Source: Deltaproteobacteria bacterium
GTDB lineage: Bacteria > Myxococcota_C > UBA6777
Assembly (NCBI GenBank): GCA_006226375.1
Contig: SBHC01000065.1
Location: 1-64,000 of the forward strand
Reading direction: 5' to 3'
Length of the DNA: 64,000 nt
Positions 44,975-53,664 of this stretch are shown piece after piece (the stretch's first letter is position 1; every line of letters begins with the position of its first letter). A program made the position numbers and the translations under genes. The notes below the pieces were generated by a model. The model saw only the letters and a program-made list of their open reading frames with translations, did not search any database and had not been told where the DNA came from.

Positions 44975-47118
44975 GCAGATTCCGCGTCTTCGGTGTCAAT
45001 GCGAGAGAAGTCGAGGAAGGCCAAGCGAGCAATGCCTCGCATCAAGCGAAGACGATTGGCACGGAGAGCATCATCTTTGGCCATGACCATCACATCATCA
45101 AACATGTTATCGATGGGTTCTTGCAACTCTAACAAAACTTTCAAGCCTGTCGCAAAGTTTGCATCTGCGAGAGCTTTCTCTACTCGTTCTTGTACAGAGA
45201 GGTAAGCGTCAAACAGCTCGCGTTCACGGCCGTCTTCCAGCAGTCCTTCGTCGATGGAGGGTGCCTCTTCGCTGAACAGCGCGCTGCCCAGGCCGTTGTA
45301 GTTTTCAACTTCCTTCTTCTTGGCAGCCGCTCGAAGTATATTATTGACACGCTTGAAACTGTAAGCAAGCCCTGCCAGAACACCTGACTGCAGCGCTTCC
45401 TGGAGCGAATCCAGAAGCTGACGAAGTTGATGGACTGGGTAGCGAGCGACGAGGTCACGTACGCAAACCGCGTCAACTTGGTCACGTGGCCACTCATCGG
45501 CCAACAGAATCTGGACCAGACGAGCTTGCAGGTAGCCCAGAACATCTTCTTGCACTGCCTGAGCGTCATCCAATCTGTCAGCCAGCGTCTCAGCTGCGGC
45601 TTCTAACAGCGCATCCAGGCGACCAGGAAGCTCGTATTCCTTGAGGATTCGCAGCAAACCGATGGCCTGTCGACGAAGTCCGTATTGGTCTTTGCTACCT
45701 GTTGGCTTCAATCCTGCACCAAATCCACCGACGAGTGTGTCGAGGCGTTCTGCGATGGCGAGGATCTTTCCAGTGTCCGTCTCGGGCAAGGGGTCATCTT
45801 GACCGGCTGGTAGATAATGTTCTTGGATGGCAGAGGCTACATCATCAGCCTCTCCCTGGTTTTTCGCGTAGTAGCGGCCCATGATTCCCTGCAACTCGGG
45901 AAACTCAAAGACCATCTCGGAGACCAAGTCCGCTTTGTAAAGTGTGGCTGCGCGCTCGGCATTTTCGGCCGAACTGTCCAACTCCAGCGCCTTGGCGACA
46001 GGTTTGACCAGGTTCTTGACCCTTCGAACTTTGTCTCCGTAGCTACCCAGCTTGGATTGGTAGACGACGTCATCCAGTTTGGTCGCGAGAGTTTCCAGGT
46101 TTTTTTGCTGGTCTTCGTTGTAGAAGAATTCAGCATCCGCCAGTCGTGCCCGCAACACCCGTTGGAAACCTTGCTGGATCTTCTCCATCGTTTTGGAGGG
46201 CATGTTGGCCACTGCGATGAAGTGAGGGAGCAGGTCGCCGTCCTTGTCCATCAGCGCAAAGCACTTCAGGTGATGACGCATGGAGGTTCGCAGCAACTCT
46301 TTGGGAAGCTTAAGGTGCTCTTCCTCAAAGTGTGCCAGCAGCGGAACTGGGTATTCCGTGAGGTATGCGTTAAGCTCAATGAGGCCTTCGTCGTTCCAGG
46401 TCTGGCCCTTCACGCTGTCAGCAAGCTCTTTGTTCTTGTCCCGGATGATTTGTTTGCGTTCTTCCGGGTCAAGGATGATGTATCGCTCTCTGCACTCTTC
46501 TTGGAACTGTTTGTAGCTGGTCACTTCAAACGTATCAGGCGCGAGAAAACGATGACCTCGGCTGTTCGTGGCGCTCTCGACGGAGGCAAACGAGAAGGAC
46601 AGCGGGGTGTTTCCAAGTCGCGCACAGAGCCAGTGTATGGGGCGGGCAAACGCTTGCGTGTTGGTACCCCAACGCATCACCTTGGGAAAGTGAATCTGGC
46701 CCAACACTTCGGGAATCGCTTCATTCAATAGAGCGACAGTTTCCGCACCTTTGTTGAGCTTCTCTGCGACGAGGTACTCGCCTTTGGGGGTCTCTTTGCG
46801 TTGGATCTCTTCGAGGGGAAGGCCCACTTTCTCTGCAAACTTGGTTGCGGGAACGCGAGGGTTACCGTCTGCGTCGAAGGCCACTCGGGTGGGCGGACCC
46901 ACCAACTCTTCGGTTTGGTCGTGGCCTTGTGCGGCAACGCCTTCGATCACGACACCAAAGCGGCGGGGTGTTCCAAAGGTATGGACCGCGCCGAAGTCAA
47001 CCAGGGCTTCGGAGAGTCGAGCTTGAAGCTTCTCGGAGAGTTGTTCAAAGGCCGAGGCTACGTTGTCGGCGGGAAGCTCTTCCAGACCGACTTCCAAAAA
47101 GAATTCTTGGGTCGACAT
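44971..47118 (-). CDS. glyS: Glycyl-tRNA synthetase beta subunit
   Basis: tRNA-binding subunit of the heterotetrameric bacterial GlyRS. The 715-residue protein begins FFLEVGLEELPADNV, typical of the family, contains the central HD-like region and ends with a DALR-type anticodon-binding domain (FDAYLSVQERVEKAL, DNMFDDVMVMAKD). Length is close to the E. coli protein (689). Its ATG overlaps the glyQ stop (TAATG) and its own stop overlaps the next gene's ATG, so three consecutive genes are translationally coupled. Confidence 0.98.
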   Translation of the reverse strand: MSTQEFFLEVGLEELPADNVASAFEQLSEKLQARLSEALVDFGAVHTFGTPRRFGVVIEGVAAQGHDQTEELVGPPTRVAFDADGNPRVPATKFAEKVGLPLEEIQRKETPKGEYLVAEKLNKGAETVALLNEAIPEVLGQIHFPKVMRWGTNTQAFARPIHWLCARLGNTPLSFSFASVESATNSRGHRFLAPDTFEVTSYKQFQEECRERYIILDPEERKQIIRDKNKELADSVKGQTWNDEGLIELNAYLTEYPVPLLAHFEEEHLKLPKELLRTSMRHHLKCFALMDKDGDLLPHFIAVANMPSKTMEKIQQGFQRVLRARLADAEFFYNEDQQKNLETLATKLDDVVYQSKLGSYGDKVRRVKNLVKPVAKALELDSSAENAERAATLYKADLVSEMVFEFPELQGIMGRYYAKNQGEADDVASAIQEHYLPAGQDDPLPETDTGKILAIAERLDTLVGGFGAGLKPTGSKDQYGLRRQAIGLLRILKEYELPGRLDALLEAAAETLADRLDDAQAVQEDVLGYLQARLVQILLADEWPRDQVDAVCVRDLVARYPVHQLRQLLDSLQEALQSGVLAGLAYSFKRVNNILRAAAKKKEVENYNGLGSALFSEEAPSIDEGLLEDGRERELFDAYLSVQERVEKALADANFATGLKVLLELQEPIDNMFDDVMVMAKDDALRANRLRLMRGIARLAFLDFSRIDTEDAESA

Positions 47119-48044
47119 TAGGATGCCTCCTCTTCCGTGAGATTGAGGTGCTTGCGGGCTTCACCCTTGACCAGGGGGAAACCAAGTCTGCGACGTTGCT
47201 CCAAGAAGGCCGCAGCGCATCCGTTGGCAAGGCGTCGAACACGCGCGATGTAGCGCTGACGTTCGGTCACAGAGATCGCGCCGCGAGCATCAATCAGGTT
47301 GAACAGGTGGCTGCACTTCATGCAGTGGTCGTACGCAGGAATGACCAACGGGGGATCGCGTTCTTCCAGAAGGGAGAGACAAGCCGCTTCGTTCATCTCG
47401 AACTGCTTCATGTGGTCGGCGACGTTGGCCTCTTCAAAGCTGAAGCCGGATAGCTCCACTTCTTCCTGATGACGGACTTCACCGTACGTGACATCGTCGC
47501 TCCAGGCGAGGTCGTAAACGTTGTCGCAGTTCTGGAGGTACATGGCGATGCGCTCAAGGCCGTAGGTAAGCTCACCAGAGACCATGTCTACATCGATACC
47601 GCCGCACTGTTGGAAGTAGGTAAATTGTGAGATCTCCATGCCGTCGGCCCAAACTTCCCAGCCCAATCCCCAGGCACCCAAGGTGGGGGACTCCCAGTTG
47701 TCCTCGACGAAGCGGATGTCGTGCTCCAGAGGGTCGAGGTCCAGGGCTCGCAAGGAATCGAGGTACAGCTCCTGGATGTTGATGGGAGACGGCTTGAGGA
47801 GTACCTGAAACTGGAAGTACTTGCCCAGTCGGTTGGGGTTCTCTCCGTAACGACCATCTGTGGGGCGACGCGAGGGCTCCACGTACGCGGCTTTCCAGGG
47901 CTCGGGGCCCAGGGCACGCAGGAACGAAGACGGATTAAAGGTACCCGCCCCCTTCTCCAGGTCGTAAGGTTGGTCAATCAGGCATCCCTGGCTGGCCCAA
48001 AAACTCTGCAGCCGCAGGATCAATTCTTGAAAATTCAGCGCCAT
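47118..48044 (-). CDS. glyQ: Glycyl-tRNA synthetase alpha subunit
   Basis: Catalytic subunit of the bacterial alpha2beta2 GlyRS. The 308-residue protein shows the near-invariant family sequence: [61 protein letters not shown] and [11 protein letters not shown]. The ATG at 48044 (MALNFQE) is preferred to the GTG five codons earlier. First gene of the glyQ-glyS operon that continues into two surface lipoprotein genes. The leader (about 138 nt) shows no T-box. Confidence 0.98.
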   Translation of the reverse strand: MALNFQELILRLQSFWASQGCLIDQPYDLEKGAGTFNPSSFLRALGPEPWKAAYVEPSRRPTDGRYGENPNRLGKYFQFQVLLKPSPINIQELYLDSLRALDLDPLEHDIRFVEDNWESPTLGAWGLGWEVWADGMEISQFTYFQQCGGIDVDMVSGELTYGLERIAMYLQNCDNVYDLAWSDDVTYGEVRHQEEVELSGFSFEEANVADHMKQFEMNEAACLSLLEERDPPLVIPAYDHCMKCSHLFNLIDARGAISVTERQRYIARVRRLANGCAAAFLEQRRRLGFPLVKGEARKHLNLTEEEAS

Positions 48045-48188
48045 AGCGTGTCGCTCCACTCCATGTTCGGTGGGTCAGGCGAGAGGTTCGTTTGAGACGG
48101 TACGGGGGCAGGGGATCCGGCGTTGTAAGACGCTCCATGCGTGTGTTTTCACAGGGTTGGACAGGTGGAGAATCCCCAATGAGGGCGG

Positions 48189-48217
48189 AACATACCATTC
48201 CACCCTAACCCTGTCAA
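48189..48217 (-). promoter_or_regulatory. Promoter of the glyQS operon
   Basis: Minus strand: TTGACA (48212-48217), 17-bp spacer, TATGTT (48189-48194). The same -10 hexamer and spacing occur at rpsA. Confidence 0.72.
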
Positions 48218-48562
48218 GCGCATGTCTGCGCGACAATCGGCCGGTTTTTCAGTGGTGTTTCACGTCTCCTTTTTGATGCCCCAAAGACACTTTGCCGGTA
48301 ACTCGGCTTGTACTGCCAAACAAGGACTCTTCCTGTACTCCTATCAGTCATTGGGTTGCAACAGGCCTGTTCCTACTAACAACGCCTTAGAAAGCTGCAA
48401 GTTCGATGCTTTTTCCCAAGCCCCTTCAGACTTTTGTGTCGTTCCACCCGTTGATGGCCTCTGGCACAAATCCTTTGTAATTGAATCAGCAGTTGGGTAG
48501 AGTGGTAGTGACTCGCCGTGCAGGTGAGATTCATCCCTGTACAAGCATCAAGGATTGTCCGC
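48218..48562. other. Divergent intergenic region, no gene seen
   Basis: Between the glyQ promoter and the start at 48563. A short stem GCGCA-TGTC-TGCGC (about 48217-48231) lies beside the glyQ -35. No tRNA, riboswitch or convincing reading frame was found; a promoter for the right-hand gene must lie here but could not be placed. Confidence 0.4.
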
Positions 48563-49858
48563 ATGATGATGATTTGGGTCATGCGAGGTCTCGGCCTTGT
48601 CGTTCTACTCATGCTGGTTGGGTTTGCCATCCGTTACTTCCGGGAGAAACGAAGGCATCGTCCAAGCAAAGTTCGGCCGTCGCTGTCACCCGCTGTCTAC
48701 GACCCCTTCTCGTATAAAAAATTGCAACACAGCAAGAACCCCCAAAAGCTGACCAAAGACGAGTCTGCTCTCTCTGCATTTACCTTCGAGAAAAACGAGG
48801 AATCAGAGCTACCCACACTCTCTGAGGAAGAGGCTCTGGCGTTGTGGGAAGATCAAGGCCTCTCCATGTCGTTGCTGTTGGCCGCCCGAGCAGCAGAGAA
48901 AGGGATCTTGCCGCTTTATTCGTTGTGTGGTGCTGTGTTTATCGATGCCATTCCCAAGCGGCTGTACCATTTGAACCAGAAGTACCAGGCTGTGGTGCTG
49001 TCGGACATCATCAATGTTCCCGACTCCCACAACTACACACACGTGTTGGTGGTGTACCAGGACGAAGACGTCCCTGTCCTGGCGATTGCTTCCGAGGTTG
49101 GGGGTCCAGAACCGTTGTTCAGCCAGGACGACTTTGCTGCTGTAGACTTTGTTCCACCGGAGTCGTCGTGGGGACAAGCGATGTGGGACGATGACAACTC
49201 GTCACACGTGCTCTCCCTGTACACCAAGAACGAGCCATCTGAAATTGGTCGCTCCGATCGCTGGGCAGACTTGGAGTCGTTTGAGGCACGCGCTCTCAAA
49301 ACGGCCGTGGAGACCTTGTCCATTAAAACCACGCCGATGATGGTCGACGATGGATCCTCCAGCAAGTTCCTTGAAACCTCCGATTGGGAGGATGAACTGC
49401 GCAAAGACCTCCTCTTTTGTCTGGAGATCCATGGCCTGTTTATGATGCTGCAACTGGCGATGTTGGAAGATGTCGAAAGCGAAGACCTGGAGTCCATCTC
49501 TCTGCACCGCTTCCGCATCGACATCTACTTCGACTTGTTGGCCCGATTGGCACGTCTCCCCATCGACATTTGTATGATGATGCTCGCTGACCTTCATATC
49601 TTTTCCCAGCACATCCGTGAGCATCTGGAAGCCCACCACATCGACTACCGTGATGTGATTCAGCCGATGTACGAAAAGAACGCGATGTTTGCGTCGTTGG
49701 ACCTCCTCTCCTTGGAAGACCGTCGGAAGCGTCAGGAACGCATCACAGGCAACCCTCAACTTCTTCTCACGGTGGAAAACCTGATGGATACCATTGAGTC
49801 CAACGCCGACATCCGCCTCGAAGAACACATTCGCGCGACCCCCTCCTTTGACGTTTAA
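48563..49858 (+). CDS. Membrane-anchored protein of unknown function
   Basis: A 431-residue protein with one N-terminal membrane helix (about 3-23) followed by a basic stretch (RYFREKRRHRP) that should keep the bulk in the cytoplasm. After a low-complexity linker come a mixed alpha/beta domain (about 85-220: LWEDQGLSMSLLLAARAAEKGILPLYSLCG; HVLVVYQDEDVPVLAI) and a helical C-terminal half (LDLLARLARLPIDICMMMLADLHIF). No family is recognised. The start is the first of three consecutive ATG codons after AAGGATTG. It is followed closely by the Eis-like gene on the same strand. Confidence 0.72.
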   Translation: MMMIWVMRGLGLVVLLMLVGFAIRYFREKRRHRPSKVRPSLSPAVYDPFSYKKLQHSKNPQKLTKDESALSAFTFEKNEESELPTLSEEEALALWEDQGLSMSLLLAARAAEKGILPLYSLCGAVFIDAIPKRLYHLNQKYQAVVLSDIINVPDSHNYTHVLVVYQDEDVPVLAIASEVGGPEPLFSQDDFAAVDFVPPESSWGQAMWDDDNSSHVLSLYTKNEPSEIGRSDRWADLESFEARALKTAVETLSIKTTPMMVDDGSSSKFLETSDWEDELRKDLLFCLEIHGLFMMLQLAMLEDVESEDLESISLHRFRIDIYFDLLARLARLPIDICMMMLADLHIFSQHIREHLEAHHIDYRDVIQPMYEKNAMFASLDLLSLEDRRKRQERITGNPQLLLTVENLMDTIESNADIRLEEHIRATPSFDV

Positions 49859-49915
49859 CCCACGCCGCCGCCTTTTTTTGGTTCCTCGTCCCTAACTTGT
49901 ACAAAGGAAGTTTCC

Positions 49916-51112
49916 ATGTCGAACGTGCATGTGGATGTTGGTGTCCCTCGAAATACGGAAGAACAAGAAGCACTGGCAGAGATCCTATCCCGCTCTCTGT
50001 TCTTCCCTCCACTCTCGCAGCATCCTTGGATTGAGACAGAGGGGGCCGAAAATCTGCGCGTTGTTCGCGTGGAGGGGAAGGTCCTTGGGGGTCTTTCTGT
50101 TCAGGACATGGGGCTGTGGCTGCGAGGTGACTGCCTTCGTGTGGGCGCCGTTCGCTGCGTGGGAGTGGCTCCTGAGGCGAGGTCGCAAAAGCTCGGTCGC
50201 ACCTTGATGACCGAATGTTTGGCAGAGATGCGCGACAGGAACATTCCTCTCTCTGCGTTGTATCCAGCGACCCAGCCTGTGTACCGTTACGCTGGCTACG
50301 AGCAAGCCGGGTACCGCGTGGTCTATGAGCTTCCTCTTCACGCCATTAACGTTCGAGAGCGGGGTGTTGTCCTTCAGCCTCATGACCTCTCGGATCTTAC
50401 GCTCATCAAGAAGCTCTACAACCAGCAGGCCCAACTGACCTCAGGACACCTGGACCGCAACGAGTGGATGTGGGCACGTCTCCAACGTACCCGGAACCCA
50501 CAAACTCCGGCTCTCGCGGTCGTTGCCTGGCAAGACGGCGTGCCTCAAGGCTACATGCTGTACATCAACAAGCCTCCTGCCTCCTTGGACAACTTTGTGG
50601 GGCAGCTCATTGTCGCTGATTGGGTTTCCCTTACCCCCGAGGCCACCGACGCGTTCTGGACGTTTCTTTCGGACCATCGCTCGGTGAACGACAAGGTTCA
50701 ATGGTGTGGTTCTCCCAATGACACCAAGATGATTCGTCTGGCCAACCAGGACAACTCTGTTAAGGCACACTTCTGTTGGTTGCTACGGATCGTCGATTTC
50801 AAGGCTGCCATGGAGCAACGCTCGTACTCCTCCTCTTTGGAAGGAGAACTGCACCTCGACATGGATGACGCCTGTTGTCCTTGGAACGAAGGACGTTGGG
50901 TGTGTACCTTCTCGGGTGGAAAGGTTTCGGTCTCTCCCGGTGGTAGCGGTCGAATGAAGCTTTCGATACGTGCTCTGGCTTCGATGTACTCGGGGTTCTT
51001 GTCTCCTTGGGAGGGTCGAGTGGCTCACGGCTTTGACGCCGATGACGAATCTCTCACCCTCGCGGCCCAAGCGTTCGCTGGCCCCACTCCTTGGATGCCC
51101 GAGATCTTCTGA
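49916..51112 (+). CDS. Eis-like GNAT N-acetyltransferase
   Basis: A 398-residue acetyltransferase of the Eis type: tandem GNAT domains plus a C-terminal SCP2-like domain. The acetyl-CoA pyrophosphate loop is VAPEARSQKLGR (84-95), followed by LSALYPATQPVYRYAGYE, strongly typical of the family. The protein ends in a phenylalanine carboxylate (PWMPEIF), as in Mycobacterium Eis, where the terminal carboxylate takes part in catalysis. Eis acetylates aminoglycosides and lysines, but relatives in environmental bacteria have undefined substrates, so no resistance role is claimed. AAAGGAAG precedes the ATG. Confidence 0.92.
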   Translation: MSNVHVDVGVPRNTEEQEALAEILSRSLFFPPLSQHPWIETEGAENLRVVRVEGKVLGGLSVQDMGLWLRGDCLRVGAVRCVGVAPEARSQKLGRTLMTECLAEMRDRNIPLSALYPATQPVYRYAGYEQAGYRVVYELPLHAINVRERGVVLQPHDLSDLTLIKKLYNQQAQLTSGHLDRNEWMWARLQRTRNPQTPALAVVAWQDGVPQGYMLYINKPPASLDNFVGQLIVADWVSLTPEATDAFWTFLSDHRSVNDKVQWCGSPNDTKMIRLANQDNSVKAHFCWLLRIVDFKAAMEQRSYSSSLEGELHLDMDDACCPWNEGRWVCTFSGGKVSVSPGGSGRMKLSIRALASMYSGFLSPWEGRVAHGFDADDESLTLAAQAFAGPTPWMPEIF

Positions 51113-51124
51113 CTCTTGTTTGGT

Positions 51125-52186
51125 TTAGGGTAGTTTTTCGCAGGTTGCCTCATCGACGCTGCCATCACAGTTGTCGTCTTGTTGGTTGCTGCATAGCTCT
51201 TGGTCTTTGCAGCTGGAGGCCAGGCCGTCTTTTCCACAGACCTCAATGGTACAGGCTGTCTTGCTTTGCAAGTCGCCGCAAGCTTGCCAAAGAGGGACGT
51301 TGGTGCCTGTTGCGTTGTCGATGATGCCGTCGCAGTCGTCGTCGGCTTTGTTGCAGAAGTCTTGTTCTTCCACCTGAGGCAATCGCTCGCTTTCACACAG
51401 TCCCCATCGGAACACGCCGGCCGCGACTTCCACACAGTTTTGGTTGCCTTTGGCGCAGGGGGTTCCGGCTTTGGGTCCCGCTGCGGAGAGGGAGTAGCAA
51501 GACCGCTGGGCTCCTTTTTCACAAGGGCATGGCAAGAGGCCCTCATCGACCTTTCCATCACAGTCTGTGTCACGCAGGATGCAACCCTTCACCAAATCAA
51601 TGTCATGACCTGGAAGGATCTGGTGCTGACAAGCTCCCCAGGTCCACTTGCCGTTGGTCAGCACACAAAACTGACGGCCGTCTCTGCAAGGGCTGGGTGC
51701 TTTTCGGACGGCGTTGGCTGGTCCTGTAAAGCAAGCTCGATGTTCCATCGGGCGACAACCGCAATCCAGATCTTCGTCAACTTGACCATCACAATCGTTG
51801 TCGGCTGTGTCGCAGATCTCTGCGATGGGTTGGCGCATTCCAACGCACTTCGACCACGCGCTTCCGTTGTTGATGCAGATCCGCTGTCCTGCTTTGCAAC
51901 TTCCGATACCTTCCGTCTTGGTTCCTTCGTTGGGTTCTGAGTAGCAGGCCTCTGTTGTCCCTGCGTCACAAACCTTGGCGATGCATTTGCCTTGAAAACA
52001 GACAGAGGGTTCTTTGGTGAGTTGGCAACTGGAGTTGTCGTTACAGAGACGCTCCACAAAAGGCAAACAGCCTTGGTAGAACGTCGGAACAAGCACCCAA
52101 AGCCCGAGAAGCAAGAGGACAAGGCTTTGGGTCGAGAGGCGACGACGTTGGTTTTTGGAGGACTTGGTCCCTTGAAGAGTCTTCAT
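51125..52186 (-). CDS. MopE-type lipoprotein with CDGxxDxDCDGxxDE motifs
   Basis: A 353-residue predicted lipoprotein (YQGC, Cys40). It carries four copies of the 'putative metal-binding' motif found in MopE and many deltaproteobacterial surface proteins: DNDCDGQVDE, DTDCDGKVDE, DDDCDGIIDN and DDNCDGSVDE, separated by Cys-rich spacers of about 60-75 residues. The Asp-rich loops resemble EF-hand/thrombospondin calcium loops. Its start overlaps the stop of the PEGA-like gene by ATGA, so both belong to one operon and may act together at the cell surface. Confidence 0.85.
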   Translation of the reverse strand: MKTLQGTKSSKNQRRRLSTQSLVLLLLGLWVLVPTFYQGCLPFVERLCNDNSSCQLTKEPSVCFQGKCIAKVCDAGTTEACYSEPNEGTKTEGIGSCKAGQRICINNGSAWSKCVGMRQPIAEICDTADNDCDGQVDEDLDCGCRPMEHRACFTGPANAVRKAPSPCRDGRQFCVLTNGKWTWGACQHQILPGHDIDLVKGCILRDTDCDGKVDEGLLPCPCEKGAQRSCYSLSAAGPKAGTPCAKGNQNCVEVAAGVFRWGLCESERLPQVEEQDFCNKADDDCDGIIDNATGTNVPLWQACGDLQSKTACTIEVCGKDGLASSCKDQELCSNQQDDNCDGSVDEATCEKLP

Positions 52187-53163
52187 CGTCCAAACACTCC
52201 CATGGTGACGCTCTTCTTGAGCTTGGGAGGTTGTGGCTTGCGACGTGTCACGGCGTGAGCTATGGCTCCACTTGCCAGCGCAATCACGCCCAAGCCTGTT
52301 GCTGCAGAGCCGATGACTGCGATGGTTTGACCTTGCTGCATCCCGCTGAAGTAGTCGTCATCGCTGAAGTTCGCGTTCTCTGCCGGGTTTTGAAGCCTTG
52401 CGTTCAGACTTGCCTGATGAACCACGCCATAAATAAGCAGTCCGGCTCCGGCCGCGACAAGGAGGCTGCCTGCGATGTAACCTGTGAGCACCAGCGGTGG
52501 GATCTTCTTGGCAACAATGATTCGTCGCTCCACAATCTTTACCTGTACCGGCGTTACGTTCACAAACACGGGTCGATTGCCTCTCACCTTCAGCGTCTTC
52601 ACTCGGTCTTTCCGACCAGGGGTTCGAAGAGTCAACGTGTACTCTCCGGGACGAAGTGCTTCCTGGAAGTTTTGGACTCGCGTCTGTTTGTATTTGTAAC
52701 CTTCCACAAGAATGATGGTTTTGTCGTTGCGCGTGGTGACGATCAAATCGGTGTACTGAATCTGCTGACGAAGCTTGGCAATGCGCTGCTTGTGTGACAA
52801 ACAACGTCGAGACGCTTTGCAGTAGCCTTCCTTGAGTGACAGGGACAAACGCTTGATCGCCAGCTCCAAAATATAGCTTTGTTGGGCTGGGTTAGTTTGT
52901 GCTTGCGCCTGCTGAAAGAGAGCGACTGCGCCTTGGCGAAGGTATCGATCCTTGAGCAGCACCCGAATGTCTTCGGAAGATGTTGTTGGGTCTACGGAGT
53001 CAAACAGCTTTTGGTAACACGTCGCCGCTTGGCCGAACTTCTTGGCCTGAAACAGCTTACGACAGGGTCCTTCGGATGCTTCTGTCCACGTTGGGATGGA
53101 ACAGCACACAAGGACAAACAATAAGGAGAGAATGGATTTGTTCAAAGCGGCACGCTGGGGCAA
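52183..53163 (-). CDS. Exported TPR/PEGA-like protein with C-terminal membrane helices
   Basis: A 326-residue protein with a signal peptide (about 1-30), a helical repeat region (40-140), a PEGA-like beta-sandwich (about 140-205: IILVEGYKYKQTR, LRPGEYTLTLRTPGRKDRVKTLKV), then two hydrophobic helices separated by a Gly/Ala loop and a basic tail. This layout is frequent in Myxococcota, often next to Cys-rich lipoproteins as here. The start is TTG at 53163, supported by GGAGG a few bases upstream. Overlaps the MopE-type gene start. Confidence 0.75.
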   Translation of the reverse strand: MPQRAALNKSILSLLFVLVCCSIPTWTEASEGPCRKLFQAKKFGQAATCYQKLFDSVDPTTSSEDIRVLLKDRYLRQGAVALFQQAQAQTNPAQQSYILELAIKRLSLSLKEGYCKASRRCLSHKQRIAKLRQQIQYTDLIVTTRNDKTIILVEGYKYKQTRVQNFQEALRPGEYTLTLRTPGRKDRVKTLKVRGNRPVFVNVTPVQVKIVERRIIVAKKIPPLVLTGYIAGSLLVAAGAGLLIYGVVHQASLNARLQNPAENANFSDDDYFSGMQQGQTIAVIGSAATGLGVIALASGAIAHAVTRRKPQPPKLKKSVTMGVFGR

Positions 53164-53272
53164 TGCCCCTCCATGAATGGGAAAAAGCTCCCATGTTTAT
53201 GAATGTCATAGAGTGGTTATAACAAACGAAGGAACGTGCAAGCAAATGAATGGTTCGGTGGTCGAGGTTGGG

Positions 53273-53587
53273 TTAGCCGTTGGCTGGGTCGTCGAGGGAT
53301 TGGGCTGAGGTCGAAACGAGGGCAAAGGCTTCCAAATTGTCTTGGGCTTCGAGCCATTCGGGTTGAATGTCGGTTACGTTGGCTTGGGGAGGACCATGGG
53401 TGGCCCACTCCAGCAACTCTTCCAACTCGGTTCGTGGTCCTTCGGCGAGAATCTCAACGCGACCGTCCATGAGGTTCCGGACCCATCCTTTGAGACGCAA
53501 GTGATGGGCCTGTTTGACGGTGTTGTCACGAAAGAAAACGCCTTGTACAACACCGGATACAAGGATGTGGAGACGTTGGTGATTCAT
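53273..53587 (-). CDS. acyP: Acylphosphatase
   Basis: Hydrolyses acylphosphates such as carbamoyl- and 1,3-bisphosphoglycerate. The 104-residue protein has the active-site loop VSGVVQGVFFR with the phosphate-binding Arg and the LKGWVRNLMDGRVEILAEG segment with the catalytic Asn. Length is near the usual 90-95, with a short extra C-terminus. The ATG at 53587 is preferred to the TTG two codons upstream. It follows the esterase-family gene by 77 nt on the same strand. Confidence 0.95.
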   Translation of the reverse strand: MNHQRLHILVSGVVQGVFFRDNTVKQAHHLRLKGWVRNLMDGRVEILAEGPRTELEELLEWATHGPPQANVTDIQPEWLEAQDNLEAFALVSTSAQSLDDPANG

Positions 53588-53664
53588 GCGCAATCCTGGG
53601 AGTTAGGGATTCCTCTTCTTTTTCAGGGCAGGAGTCTCGCACCGTGTGAGGGGGTTGTCAATGA

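Noticed and set aside
48045..48189. T-box or other riboswitch in the glyQ leader
   Set aside because: No T-box core (AGGGTGGNACCGCG-type) or specifier stem was found in the leader.
49916..51112. Aminoglycoside-resistance gene
   Set aside because: The Eis fold is clear, but the family is broad and chromosomal copies often have other substrates; context gives no sign of resistance.
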